From Unio delphinus (Eukaryota > Mollusca > Bivalvia > Unionida > Unionidae), in the NCBI GenBank assembly GCA_029339505.1, contig JAQISU010000166.1, positions 1,523,501-1,587,500 on the forward strand: a stretch of 64,000 nucleotides of DNA, written 5' to 3'. The number at the start of each line of letters is the position of its first letter. The first letter of the stretch is position 1. Position numbers and translations under genes: made by a program. A model generated the notes under the pieces. That model was given only the letters and a program-made list of their open reading frames with translations, was not told the origin of the DNA and did not search any database. Positions 42,775-53,149 of the stretch are shown in pieces.

Positions 42775-42895
42775 TACATGAGAAAGCTTACCAGTGTGTG
42801 TTGGTGCTTCTTTCCGGGTTTTCCACCATTTTATAATGGCCGTCATATAAAGCCTATATTGCGTTGAAAAATAGCGCTACATGCTATAACAACAC
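42773..42895 (+). mobile_element. 5'-truncated tRNA-derived SINE
   Basis: This matches the body and tail of the complete SINE at 49330-49579 in order: TTATGTGAGAAAGCTT-like start, GCTTCTTTCCGGG, TTTTCCACCATTTTATA, GGCCGTCAT, AGCCTATATTG, TGAAAAAT and GCG. The tRNA-like head is absent and an (AGT)n tract stands in its place. Its tail runs directly into the 67-bp minisatellite. Confidence 0.85.
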
Positions 42896-43486
42896 CAGTT
42901 TGTTAATATATCCCTAAAGCATTCATATCTAATACATTAGTTTTAATTAGCTATAACAACACCAGTTTGTTAATATATCCCTAAAACATTCATATCTAAT
43001 ACATTAGTTTTAATTAGTTATAACAACACCAGTTTGTTAATATATCCCTAAAGCATTCGTATCTAATACATTAGTTGTAATTAGCTATAACAACATCAGT
43101 TTGTTAATATATCCCTAAAGCATTCGTATCTAATACATTAGTTTTAATTAGTTATAACAACACCAGTTTGTTAATATATCCCTAAAGCATTCGTATCTAA
43201 TACATTAGTTTTAATTAGCTATAACAACACCAGTTTGTTAATATATCCCTACAGCATTCGTATCTAATACATTAGTTTTAATTAGCTATAACAACACCAG
43301 TTTGTTAATATATCCCTAAAGCATTCGTATCTAATACATTAGTTTTAATTAGCTATAACAACACCAGTTTGTTAATATATCCCCAAAGCATTCGTATCTA
43401 ATACATTAGTTTTAATTAGCTATAACAACACCAGTTTGTTAATATATCCCTAAAGCATTCGTATCTAATACATTAGTTTTAATTAG
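42883..43486. repeat. 67-bp minisatellite seeded by a SINE tail, 9 copies
   Basis: GCTATAACAACACCAGTTTG starts each unit, with starts at 42883 and 42950 and a period of 67 bp; 604 bp equals 9.0 units. Copies differ by single bases (AAAACATTC/AAAGCATTC, CATATC/CGTATC). The ATAACAACACC part of each unit corresponds to the A/C-rich SINE tail, so the first unit overlaps the SINE. Confidence 0.95.
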
Positions 43487-43489
43487 TTT

Positions 43490-44085
43490 GCAGAGTATAA
43501 TATATACAATTATAAATTAAAAATTAAGATGGGGAGGGGTTGGGGTGCGACAATGTTAAAAAGTTTTTATTTATATTTAGATTTGGCAATGTTTGGTGTT
43601 CTCAAAGCTTAATTAATGGAAATGCATTTCCTAGATTGTTAAGCCAGAGATGTGATGATGTTTGAAAGCAAACGCTGCATGATAATATTATTCAATGGAA
43701 ATAATAGAATTCACTTGTCAAAAATATCTAGAATTGCTTGTAGATAGCGATTTTTATTATATTATCACTAGGGAATTTGCCAATCAGAGGTAACGCAGGA
43801 AGATATTAAAATAATTATTATTAAGAAGACTGTGTAAAATTTATAGCGTTAATATCGAAAATCAATTCCGTGTTATTACTGTTTGTCCGCTATATGAAGC
43901 ATTATGAAGAAAATATTCACCCACCTTTGTATATAAAATTCAACTTTAGAAAAATGTATGATTGTTTATACAAAATTATAGTAAAATTCTGATGACTTAT
44001 TTAGTAATGTTTGCCATCAAAGACTTAATGACTAAAGAAACCGTATTATCATCGACTCCTGCTAAATAAGACTTTAGATCAATAT
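43490..44085. other. Unique AT-rich stretch
   Basis: No array, transposon motif or convincing reading frame was found. Confidence 0.4.
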
Positions 44086-44089
44086 CACA

Positions 44090-45322
44090 CTACTTGTTTC
44101 ATACAAGATTTAGGGTTCTCTGTCAATTAGGTTGTGGGATTACTGTATGATGTGTACTTGTTTCATACAAGATTTAGGGTTCTCTGTCAATTAGGTTGTG
44201 GGATTACTGTATGATGTATACTTGTTTCATACAATATTTACGGTTCTCTGTCAATTAGGTTGTGGGATTACTGTATGATGTGTACTTGTTTCATACAAGA
44301 TTTAGGGTTCTCTGCCAATTAGGTTGTGGGATTACTGTATGATGTATACTTAGTTTATACAATATTTACGGTTCTCTGTCAATTAGGTTGTGGGATTACT
44401 GTATGATGTGTACTTGTTTCATACAAGATTTAGGGTTCTCTGTCAATTAGGTTGTGGGATTACTGTATGATGTGTACTTGTTTCATACAATATTTAGGGT
44501 TCTCTGTCAATTAGGTTGTAGGATTACTGTATGATGTATACTTGTTTCATACAAGATTTAGGGTTCTCTGTCAATTAGGTTGTGGGATTACTGTATGATG
44601 TGTACTGGTTTCATACAAGATTTAGGGTTCTCTGTCAATTAGGTTGTGGGATTACTGTATGATGTATACTTATTTCATACAAGATGTAGGGTTCTCTGTC
44701 AATTAGGTTGTGGGATTACTGTATGATGTGTACTGGTTTCATACAAGATTTAGGGTTCTCTGTCAATTAGGTTGTAGGATTACTGTATGATGTATACTTG
44801 TTTCATACAAGATTTAGGGTTCTCTGTCAATTAGGTTGTGGGATTACTGTATGATGTGTACTTGTTTCATACAAGATTTAGGGTTCTCTGTCAATTAGGT
44901 TGTAGGATTACTGTATGATGTATACTTGTTTCATACAAGATTTAGGGTTCTCTGTCAATTAGGTTGTGGGATTACTGTATGATGTATACTTGTTTCATAC
45001 AAGATTTAGGGTTCTCTGTCAGTTAGGTTGTAGGATTACTGTATGATGTGTACTTGTTTCATACAAGATTTAGGGTTCTCTGTCAATTAGGTTGTAGGAT
45101 TACTGTATGATGTATACTTGTTTCATACAAAATTTAGGGTTCTCTGTCAATTAGTTAGTTTTTTGATTACTGTATGATGTATACTTGTTTCATACAAGAT
45201 TTAGGGTTCTCTGTCAATTAGGTTGTAGGAATACTGTATGATGTATACTTGTTTCATACAAAATTTAGGGTTCTCTGTCAATTAGTTAGTTTTTTTATTA
45301 CTGTATGATGTATACTTGTTTA
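44090..45322. repeat. 64-bp satellite array, about 19 copies
   Basis: The unit contains ACTTGTTTCATACAAGATTT, AGGGTTCTCTGTCAATTAGG and TTGTGGGATTACTGTATGAT. Two diagnostic sites (TGTATAC/TGTGTAC and GTGGGA/GTAGGA) vary along the array. The last three units carry a TTAGTTAGTTTTTT variant. Confidence 0.97.
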
Positions 45323-45478
45323 TCAACCAATTCGAAAAATGCAATAATGATTACTTACTTTCGTGTATAACATTTCCAATAGATACGATGTTCTTTTTTA
45401 ACTTACTAAACATATTTTGAACGCAGGATGTATGAATATGTGGCATGGGCCAGCGGCATGTATTACAAATAAACACTA

Positions 45479-45627
<149 letters not shown>

Positions 45628-45937
45628 TTGTTGTTGTCTTTTGTCATTATTGCTGCTAATGCTGAACCTATTTGGCTGTATTACCATTTTTTACAATTTT
45701 AATAGTATCGATTTTTCATCCAATATCATTCGAATTTTTTAAGTATAGTTTTCACCCAAACACCATGGCGACAAATATACTAATGTACTGGTTTAAATAT
45801 TTCTTACTAGCAGAAACATTCTCCGCATAACCTACTTATAATTCAAATAACCATACATGTAAACGTGGTGGTGGTGGGGGGGGGGGACTAAGACTAACAA
45901 CGTTGGACAAGTCTATGGTAACAAGATAAAATATATA

Positions 45938-47422
45938 CCGTATTTTCGCGCATATATCCCGCGGATTATACCAGATTTTACAAACCCCGCAGGGGGGTTG
46001 CGGGTTATATAAGGGTGCGGGCTATATCACAATTTTTTTACACATGATGATATTTCAACATATTGTTCGAAAAACGTAACTACATAACATATATTGTTCT
46101 AGTTTTGTTTTGCTAGGGTTGGATATTATGGCTACTACGGTGACTTTACAACCTACGGTATCGGGACTAAATCAACATTTCGGGATAAAAACTTAAAATT
46201 TCGTATCCGTCACGTTTTCATAATCAATATTTTCTGTTTTCAATCGAAATAACTACGGTACCTAATTTTACCGCTGGGCCACGATCCACTGCTTCAGGTC
46301 AGCTTCAAGGTGAGGCCACTTTGCTTTAGGTCCGCGACGAGCACGTTTTCGTGGATTCATCTTCTCCAACGTTCCTTTTTCTTTTCTCCAACCTCGGATT
46401 ACACTCTCATCAATATCAAATTTTGTGCCTGTGGCTCTATTGCCATGCACTTCAGCATACGCAATGGCAGTTAGCTTGAAGTCGGCTGTGAAAGACTTTC
46501 GTTTCGGCATTTTTTAAATTAAACAGAAAGAAATTATTTAAACTCGAATCTACACTTCACAAGAATACAAGATTATTTAAAAATGCCCGTGTTTATGTAG
46601 CCTGTAGTTGAGGCACAGCTCCTACGCACACAAGCACTGTGTACCGTGTTTTTCCTGACTTTTATTGAGCAAAGGTTGTCGGCTTACTTTGATGATGGCG
46701 CCGCTAAAGGCTCCAGTTGAAGGGTGAAACAAATACCTGTTTGTTATTGCTGCGGCAACTTCAGATAATTGTAGAACATTGAAACAGATTTGTTTTATTT
46801 GTTTAGTATATATCAGTGCTTCAAAGGTAATCAGTTCTCTTTGAAGTGTCAGCAAACGTATTTTTTCTTCTTCCATCTGGTATTTGTTTTTAAATTAGTG
46901 TCATCTGCTTGACTGTACTCATTTTACGTTTTCGCCTTCTGCGGATTTGGATTTTGACTAGTCAGTTGCATAAAGTAATAAGGCCAGATATCATCATTAG
47001 CGGATTATGATATAACAGTGCACTGTTAGTGTGGTTTGCCAGTATGAGACAAGGACTTGTTATTTTAACAATATATTCCAGTACATTGTTTCCTGTCATG
47101 GTGCCTTTGATTTTCTCTACTCCAAACGCAAGACTGTATATACGGTTTTTATCAGCCAAAATTGGTGTCGCCACAAATATCACCAGATGGTATATTTTGT
47201 CACCAAAACGGAAAACAGAATCGCAGTTTGCTACATCAGCGAAGCCCCGTGATCCTGTAATTGATTTCATTTCCGATTGTAGCTGTATAAATATATCTAT
47301 GGTTGCGGGTTATACAAAGGTGCGGGTTATGCCAACGATTTTTTACACAAAACCCCAAAACCCGCGGGCTATATGAGGGTGCGGATTATCTGCGTGTGCG
47401 GGATATATGCGCGAAAATACGG
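45938..47422 (-). mobile_element. Pogo/Tigger-like DNA transposon, internally deleted
   Basis: Perfect 25-bp terminal inverted repeats begin CCGTATTTTCGCGCAT at 45938 and end with the reverse complement at 47422. A TA dinucleotide flanks each end, as for Tc1/mariner-pogo insertion. Subterminal motifs of the GTGCGGG(C/T)TATA type occur near 45999, 46013, 47304 and 47319 and inverted near 47360; they are likely transposase binding sites. Of the transposase gene only the N-terminal DNA-binding part (46268-46510, minus) is present. There is no DDE catalytic domain, so the copy cannot move on its own. About 900 bp upstream of the start codon has no recognised content. Confidence 0.9.
46268..46510 (-). 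CDS. Pogo-like transposase, N-terminal DNA-binding domain only
   Basis: The 80-residue product starts MPKRKSFTADFKLTAIAYAE and continues with VIRGWRKEK. This is the helix-turn-helix of the Brinker/psq type that opens pogo/Tigger-like transposases. It is followed by basic RKRARRGPK and the beginning of a CENP-B-like domain (WPHLEADLKQWIVAQR). Full-length relatives are several hundred residues with a DDE domain; here the frame stops directly after the QR. The bases after the Gln-Arg codons read as a possible splice donor (CAGCG/GTAAAA), so it may be a first exon whose partner was deleted. The intact frame could still encode a DNA-binding peptide recognising the element's ends. Confidence 0.7.
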   Translation of the reverse strand: MPKRKSFTADFKLTAIAYAEVHGNRATGTKFDIDESVIRGWRKEKGTLEKMNPRKRARRGPKAKWPHLEADLKQWIVAQR

Positions 47423-47539
47423 TAAATATAAAAAGGGGGTACAGGGAAACATGTCATATCCTGATCAATTTCGTAGCAAATTTACGAATATTTTCATCCA
47501 ATCGTAAGTCGGATTCTCTCGTTCTGATTACATTTTATA

Positions 47540-47862
47540 TTATTGCTGAGGCGCCTGATATCACTTTCGCAAAACCTGATAAAAGAAAACAACTCAATTA
47601 TACGGTAATATAAAAGTATAATTGCTAACAAGAGAAGTGAGTTTCTATATACTGGAGTATTTTCTTCAAACTTCCCGCCCTTTTGACCCGCGGGAAAACT
47701 TATTCGTCTGCGCTTATCAAACGTAATCTTGTAATATACATATTGCTCTGCCAGTGTTTTTCTGTTCCAAAGCTCTTTGTTTTCAAATCCTTCGTCACTC
47801 CGCCTTGTCTGGTTTCTCTTATATTTGTTAAGTCTCCACAAGGTTTATGATCCCTTCAAGGG
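47540..47862 (-). repeat. Unrecognised ~320-bp dispersed repeat, copy 3
   Basis: This has the longest open minus frame of the three copies (47494-47841, 115 codons): LAEQYVYYKITFDKRRR, then SFPAGQKGGKFEENTPVYRN and a hydrophobic segment. The DNA around 47675-47697 forms a short hairpin (TTCCCGC and GCGGGAA arms of 7 bp), still partly present in the other copies. It lies 118 bp right of the pogo-like element but is not part of it. Confidence 0.75.
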
Positions 47863-48049
47863 TCAAAAAAATACTACACTTAATCTGTACATACCAAAGT
47901 TCGATACTATTTTTAAAACAGTTTATACAATGTGCTTGCAATTGCAATTCTGAGGTACATTTTCCATATATATTTTAAAAAAGGGTCATCAACGGAGGAC
48001 TGATGCCGTGAATTTAAAAAAAAAATTGGGGTATTCTTAAAGGATAATC

Positions 48050-49170
48050 TCAAAAATAGTTAAGTAGGATGATCTCCAGATTAATTATGGAGGGTAATAT
48101 CAAGATTAATTAAAGAGGGTACTATCGATACATTAACATAATATTAATTAAGTAGGTAATAAACACATTAGTTAAGGATGGCAACATCCACATTAATTAA
48201 GTACTGTAATAAACATATTAGTTGAGAATGGCTACATCCACATTAATTAAGTATGCTGAAAAACACATTAGTTAAGGATTAATTAAGGATAGCAATATCC
48301 ACATTAACGATGACATAATCCACATTAATTAAGGACAGCAATATTCACATTAATTAAGGATAACAATATTCACATTAATTAAGGATAGCAATATCAACAT
48401 TAATATTAAGGATAGCAATATCCATATTAAATAAGGATGGCCACATCCACATTAATTAAGGATAGCAATATCCACATTAATTAAGGATAGCAATATCCAC
48501 AATAATTAAGAATATCCATATTAATTAAGAAAAGCAATATCCACATTCATTTAGGATTGCAATATCTGTATTAGTTAAGGATGGTAATATCCACATTAAT
48601 TAAGGATAGCAATATCCACAATAATTAAGAATATCAATATCCATATTAATTAAGAAAAGCAATATCCACATTCATTTAGGATTGCAATATCTGTATTAGT
48701 TAAGGATGGTAATATCCACATTAATTAAGGATAGCAATATCCACATAAATTAAGGATATCAATATTCACATTAATTAAGGATATCAATATTCACATTAAT
48801 TAAGGATATCAATATTCACATTAATTAAGGATAGCAATATCCACATTAATTAAGGATAGCAATATCCACATTAATTAAGAATATCAATATTCACATTAAT
48901 TAAGGATAGCAATATCCACATTAATTAAGGATAATAACATCCACATTAACTGAGGAGAGCAATATCCACATTAAGGAAAGGTAGTAATATCTACATTAAT
49001 TAAGAATAGCAATATCCACATTAATTAAGAATAGCAATATCCATATTATTTAATGATGGTAAAATCTCCGAAAATTAAAGATAGCAATATTCACATTAAT
49101 TAAGGACGGTAATATCCACATTAATTAAGGAGGGTAATATTAACATTAATTAAAGATAGAAATATCCACA
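48050..49170. repeat. 24-bp minisatellite, about 46 copies
   Basis: The unit is AAGGATAGCAATATCCACAT followed by TAATT, 24-25 bp, with many variants. An internal block of roughly 115 bp (AATATCCATATTAATTAAG...TTCATTTAGGATTGC...CTGTATTAGTTAAGG) occurs twice, near 48516 and 48633. Confidence 0.93.
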
Positions 49171-49329
49171 TTAATTATGGGTGAATGTTCTATAGGTTTG
49201 ATACCTTTGCGATTTATTTCTCTCGTATACTGTTAATTTTACAAACTGTCAAAGTCGGTTTTGATGCCTATAGAACATAAAGCGAGTGTGTGGTACCTCT
49301 CTATTTTTATAGGTTTCTACTCACAAGGA

Positions 49330-49579
49330 GGGGCCCCGAGTGGCCGAGTGGTCTAAAGCGCTTTCCGTTACGGACCACTGCCATCTCACCTCTGTCTGCG
49401 TGTGTTCGAGTCTAAGATTCGGCAAATGTAGTTATGTGAGAAAGCTTGCCTGTAGCTTCTCGTGGGTCGGTGGTTCTTTCCGGGGTTTGTCCGGTTTCTT
49501 CCTCCACCATTAATACTGGCCGCCATGTATAGCCTATACTGTGCTGAAAAATGGCGTTAAACCATAAAAACAAACAAAA
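49330..49579 (+). mobile_element. Complete tRNA-derived SINE (V-SINE/RUDI-like)
   Basis: The head is tRNA-like, with a polymerase III A box TGGCCGAGTGG at 49341-49351 and a B box TGTTCGAGTCT at 49403-49413. The central part (49468-49507) is CCGG-rich with CCGGTTTCTTCCTCCACC, resembling the V domain of V-SINEs. The 3' part ends GCGTTAAACCATAAAAACAA. A perfect 14-bp target-site duplication TCTACTCACAAGGA lies at 49316-49329 and 49580-49593. This fixes the ends and implies a fairly recent insertion. Family naming is from memory of molluscan V-SINEs and is less certain than the structure. Confidence 0.93.
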
Positions 49580-49857
49580 TCTACTCACAAGGACGTCCAC
49601 GAATACCTAAAGTGATTGTTACTTGCTATATATTTGAAACGCATATTTTTAAGAGCACCGACTCTTCCTGACAAATGCTTTTACATTGCAAACTGCTATA
49701 AATAGTGTCCGTCGGGGGCTGAAACATACCGATTGAATACATAAATCACATCAATCATTTTTGAAACACTGTTTAATAATCTTCACCTAGTCATCATGGT
49801 TGGCTCACTCTGTTGGAAAGGAACCAAATGAACACAGTTGTCATCAAATAGCTGTGA

Positions 49858-49910
49858 TAAACACACACACAGTTGTCATCAAATAGCTGTGATAAACACA
49901 CACACAGTTA
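49858..49910 (+). repeat. Two-copy 36-bp direct repeat with short (CA)n
   Basis: ACACAGTTGTCATCAAATAG with CTGTGATAAACACAC is present twice in succession, starting a few bases upstream of this interval. Confidence 0.85.
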
Positions 49911-50689
49911 ATTTATTCTCTACTTTACCTTATTTAATTCAGTGATTTTGTTTCTATCTGGAAATATAAATAATATTCTTTAACAGGGGTATTCTATAGG
50001 ATATTGTGGGATTTCAACCCCGGAATTACATTACTGTGATTCAAAAAAAGAATGTTGGAACAATATCACAATACAGTTTACATCAGCACTTCCAGCGTTG
50101 GACTTAATTTTGGATATCGACTAGAGTTTATTGTAATTACTAATATTTGGACTTGTGTATGTAATTCAAGGATTATTTGAGATTAATTCGCACAACTGAA
50201 AGTTTTCTTATTTTAAATGTTTCGCTTTGTAATCTAGGAAATAAATTAATTGTTGAAATTTAAAAAACTTGTTGCTTTTCACTCTCACTCGTTTTTATTT
50301 TAAGAGCGTAGACTCGTAACAGAAAATTGGGCCCTCGTAATGTGATGAATTGCTCTTAATATTTCAGCAAACATTGTTTTTGAAATTTAAATTCATTTTG
50401 TTTTTTTTTTAGTACCAGGTGTTATTTCACAATCTAGAAATCTTCAGTGAAACCAAAGCTTTTAGAAAGTCATCTAAAATGCAGAACTTTATTTCAATTC
50501 AAATCCTACCCAGGAACAGACTGACTAACCGACAGACGATAAATTGCTTCAGCTTTCCCAAAAGTTTCTTTAACGAAGCAAGAAGTGCAAATATTTTGGT
50601 CCAATATTTGAAGAATATTTTAGATTTTACAAAAGTCTTTGGTTTGTATTAGACAGTCTCCGTTTTTCTCTAACTTACAAGTTATGAAA

Positions 50690-50797
50690 TTTAAATTAAG
50701 ATATAAGATGGAACTAGAGGTAAGAATGCTTAAGTGTCAGAAAGAGAAAGAAGAGATACAAATGCAGTCACAGAAAGAAGATACACACAAATGCACC

Positions 50798-50891
<94 letters not shown>

Positions 50892-51310
50892 CACAAGTAC
50901 GGTTACAGAAAGAGGAAAGAGGCAAAACAAATATAATTACAGAAAGAAATAGAAAAGGAACCAAAGGAATTTCAATTTAGTTTAAAGGAATTAGAGCTAA
51001 CAAGTGAAAAGCATATTCAAATATTGATCTTATTATAAATAGTAGGTTCATCGTCAAAAGTGTAGGAACTATAACAAATAAACTGGACAAACTCGTGTCC
51101 AATTTACAAATAGCAATTATCTGATAGCTCGTGCTTAGCAAAGAACGTTGATCAAGTCTTCTGGTAAACCCATAATATTGCAATCTAATACCAGAACTTT
51201 TAAACCTCAAACTGGCACCAATTCTAGCTTCTGATAAGACTGATCTGATATATGTATCTTTTCATTAGTGTACCTATTACAAAAAGAAAGCGCACGTTAT
51301 TGATGATTGC
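50690..51310 (+). pseudogene. Gypsy gag remnant with zinc-knuckle trace
   Basis: The frame at 50639-50980 begins a lysine/glutamate-rich helix-like segment (KMELEVRMLKCQKEKEE) typical of the N-terminal part of many metazoan gypsy gag proteins. It then runs into Arg-Glu repeats encoded by (GA)n at 50801-50888. Further on, 51269-51310 encodes CTYYKKKAHVIDDC: the first Cys, the His and the last Cys of a CCHC nucleocapsid knuckle are in register, while the second Cys position is Tyr. Stops and frame changes lie between. Identification rests on the combination with the protease region downstream. Confidence 0.55.
50801..50888. repeat. (GA)n microsatellite inside gag remnant
   Basis: About 44 uninterrupted GA units within the charged gag-like segment. 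It probably expanded from GAGAGA-type Arg/Glu codons. Confidence 0.97.
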
Positions 51311-51409
51311 TACAGATTGAAAAATAAGCAACAAAATAAAGATTGACCTACAAACGCTCGTAATTATAAGAGGTCATAGTTACGATCATATATTGAAAAC
51401 AAACCGTTC

Positions 51410-51910
51410 TTTGGATCAAACAAACCCCAATCTGATTTTATTATAGAGAAGTATGTACCATTCGTGTCCAACGGTTCTATATCACTTATTAGTGATTTGA
51501 CCAATACTATCCCTATAACAATTTGATGGGGCTAATGAGCGTCTCAGAATCTTTTATTATCGGATAATTTGTATTTTACAGAGAAGTTTTCTTCAAATGA
51601 GCGCGTTCTTGTTCGGAGAGTAGAGTGTGGATTGTTAATGTTCCTTCTGTGTAAATTTGACATCCCACTTTTGTCTCAGGACCCATGCCAGCCGTATCAG
51701 TGTGGTATATACCCTTCAAGTGCATTTATCTTTGACTATAACAACGACCTAGCTGGAGATAACGTTTTGGTTAATCCACTTGTAAATGGCAAATCTTGTT
51801 TGGATCAGAAAGTCGATCCTATTGAAACGAAATTCCTGATTTATACCCAACTTGTGCCGTTACCAGAGCTATGGCAAAGAAAGCTCTTGAGAATGATATT
51901 GACTAGGAAA
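51410..51910 (+). pseudogene. Gypsy protease and protease-RT linker remnant
   Basis: In the frame of the zinc knuckle, EKYVPFVSNGSISLISD (about 51448) corresponds to the segment before the retropepsin active site. The active-site zone near 51525 is damaged and has in-frame stops. It is followed by SQNLLLSDN, and in the 51569-51922 frame by NNDLAGDNVLVNPLV, the conserved end of gypsy protease regions. After a one-base frame change DLYPTCAVTRAMAKKAL (51838 on) matches the linker that normally precedes the reverse transcriptase. The RT itself is missing: sequence passes into LTR-like DNA. This is the firmest evidence for the Ty3/gypsy assignment. Confidence 0.78.
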
Positions 51911-52756
51911 GTATTCATTTAGCTGCGTCATGTATTGGTCAGATGTATTCTTCGTGTGTATGGATTTAGTGTTACGATAATTATTAATTGTAGTAAACGT
52001 GTTATTTAGGTATGGGTCAAGGTTATTGGGATTCCTCTGAAGTGCCTGACATTGTCCCGGTTTTATAGTATAATATTAGTAAGAGACCTTCTAATTATAA
52101 CTAAAATTTTATTTTGTAAGCATTAAGAATTTTTTAGAAGGTTATTTTTCTTTAGAGTAATTTATTTGTTTAGAAAATGTTAATTGTGACCTGAGGTAAA
52201 GTGGAAGACTATATAATCTTGTTACTGAAAAGATTATGTATTCATGCTGTTTAGACAGAATCAGTTGTATTATGTCGTGTCTTGTAATTGATTCGAGCTG
52301 GAATATATTTGTTAAAATTACATTCACGAATATTAAAATACGCATTTCTTCATTTTGCAGGTAAAATTATAATACAGCACACACATATAGGAGAAAAGTT
52401 TTAGCATTTTTTTCTGATCTGTAGCAAACTGTGAAAAGTTTGTTTTGCAAACTTAAAACAAACAAGTTCTTCAGTTGAAAAGTTATTCCAAAACTAAACA
52501 GACCAGCTATTAAATATCGCAAATGTTCTAAAATTTAACAAAGCGGGCATTTTCTCAACAATTTTTTTTTTGCAAATGAATATACTGAACAACAATTGAA
52601 GTGACCCTAACTGATCGTAAATAGAAAATGTACCAGTGTAATAGTACATTTTGGCACCGTTGAAATACGATGATTAAACGAATACAAATGGCTGATACAT
52701 TTTTACTGTGTATACAATCGCTGAAATCAGCTAACCTTTCTGAAGTTTCGTGTGAT

Positions 52757-52856
52757 ACATACATACATACATACATACATACATACATACATACATACAT
52801 ACATACATACATACATACATACATACATACATACATACATACATACATACATACAT
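52757..52856. repeat. (CATA)n tetranucleotide microsatellite
   Basis: About 25 uninterrupted units. Confidence 0.98.
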
Positions 52857-53040
52857 AATGACATGCTCATTTATCTCACATAGCTGATAAATAATGTAAT
52901 CTTACTTCAATTAATTGAGACGCCCGCATAATTACTTTCGGAGGTGTGAACATGTAGTAGTCAGCTATTAAGCTTTTGTAATGTACGCCGAAACATATTA
53001 AATGGTTAAATCATGATGAGATGGGGAGTAATCCCTCTTT

Positions 53041-53146
53041 GCCCTGTGTGCTTTTACCTAACAAAGAGCATTTGACATGTACTCTACTCCATTGCCCTGT
53101 ATGCTTTTACCCAACAAAGAGTATTCGATATGTACCCTGCCACATT
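53041..53146. repeat. 53-bp repeat, two copies left of a LINE insertion
   Basis: TGCCCTGTATGCTTTTACC plus AACAAAGAGTATTCGATATG starts at 53041 and 53094. A third related copy lies at 54366-54418, on the other side of the LINE fragment. Confidence 0.85.
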
Positions 53147-53149
53147 GTC

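Larger units (their letters stand above)
49985..52370 (+). mobile_element. Internally deleted Ty3/gypsy-type LTR retrotransposon
   Basis: Order: LTR-like sequence ending near 50320 (related to the right half of 32165-32745); gag-like charged sequence near 50690-50960 with an inserted (GA)n expansion; a zinc-knuckle remnant at 51269-51310; a protease/linker remnant at 51410-51910; then LTR-like sequence from about 52061 (related to the left half of 32165-32745). Reverse transcriptase, RNase H and integrase are absent. The element is dead. LTR limits are approximate because the LTR-like copies are highly diverged. Confidence 0.6.

Noticed and set aside
44090..45322. Interstitial telomere-like TTTAGGG motifs
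   Set aside because: There is only one motif per 64-bp unit, not tandem, so it is incidental to the satellite unit.
45870..45890. G-run as a G-quadruplex regulatory element
   Set aside because: A single GGT/G homopolymer run without gene context; homopolymer length may also be a sequencing error.
47029..47376. Plus-strand 115-codon frame in the pogo-like element
   Set aside because: Opposite strand to the transposase fragment, no known motif, and it overlaps the subterminal repeats.
49330..49413. Stand-alone tRNA gene
   Set aside because: A and B boxes are present but belong to the SINE head, which continues into the SINE body and is bounded by its target duplication.
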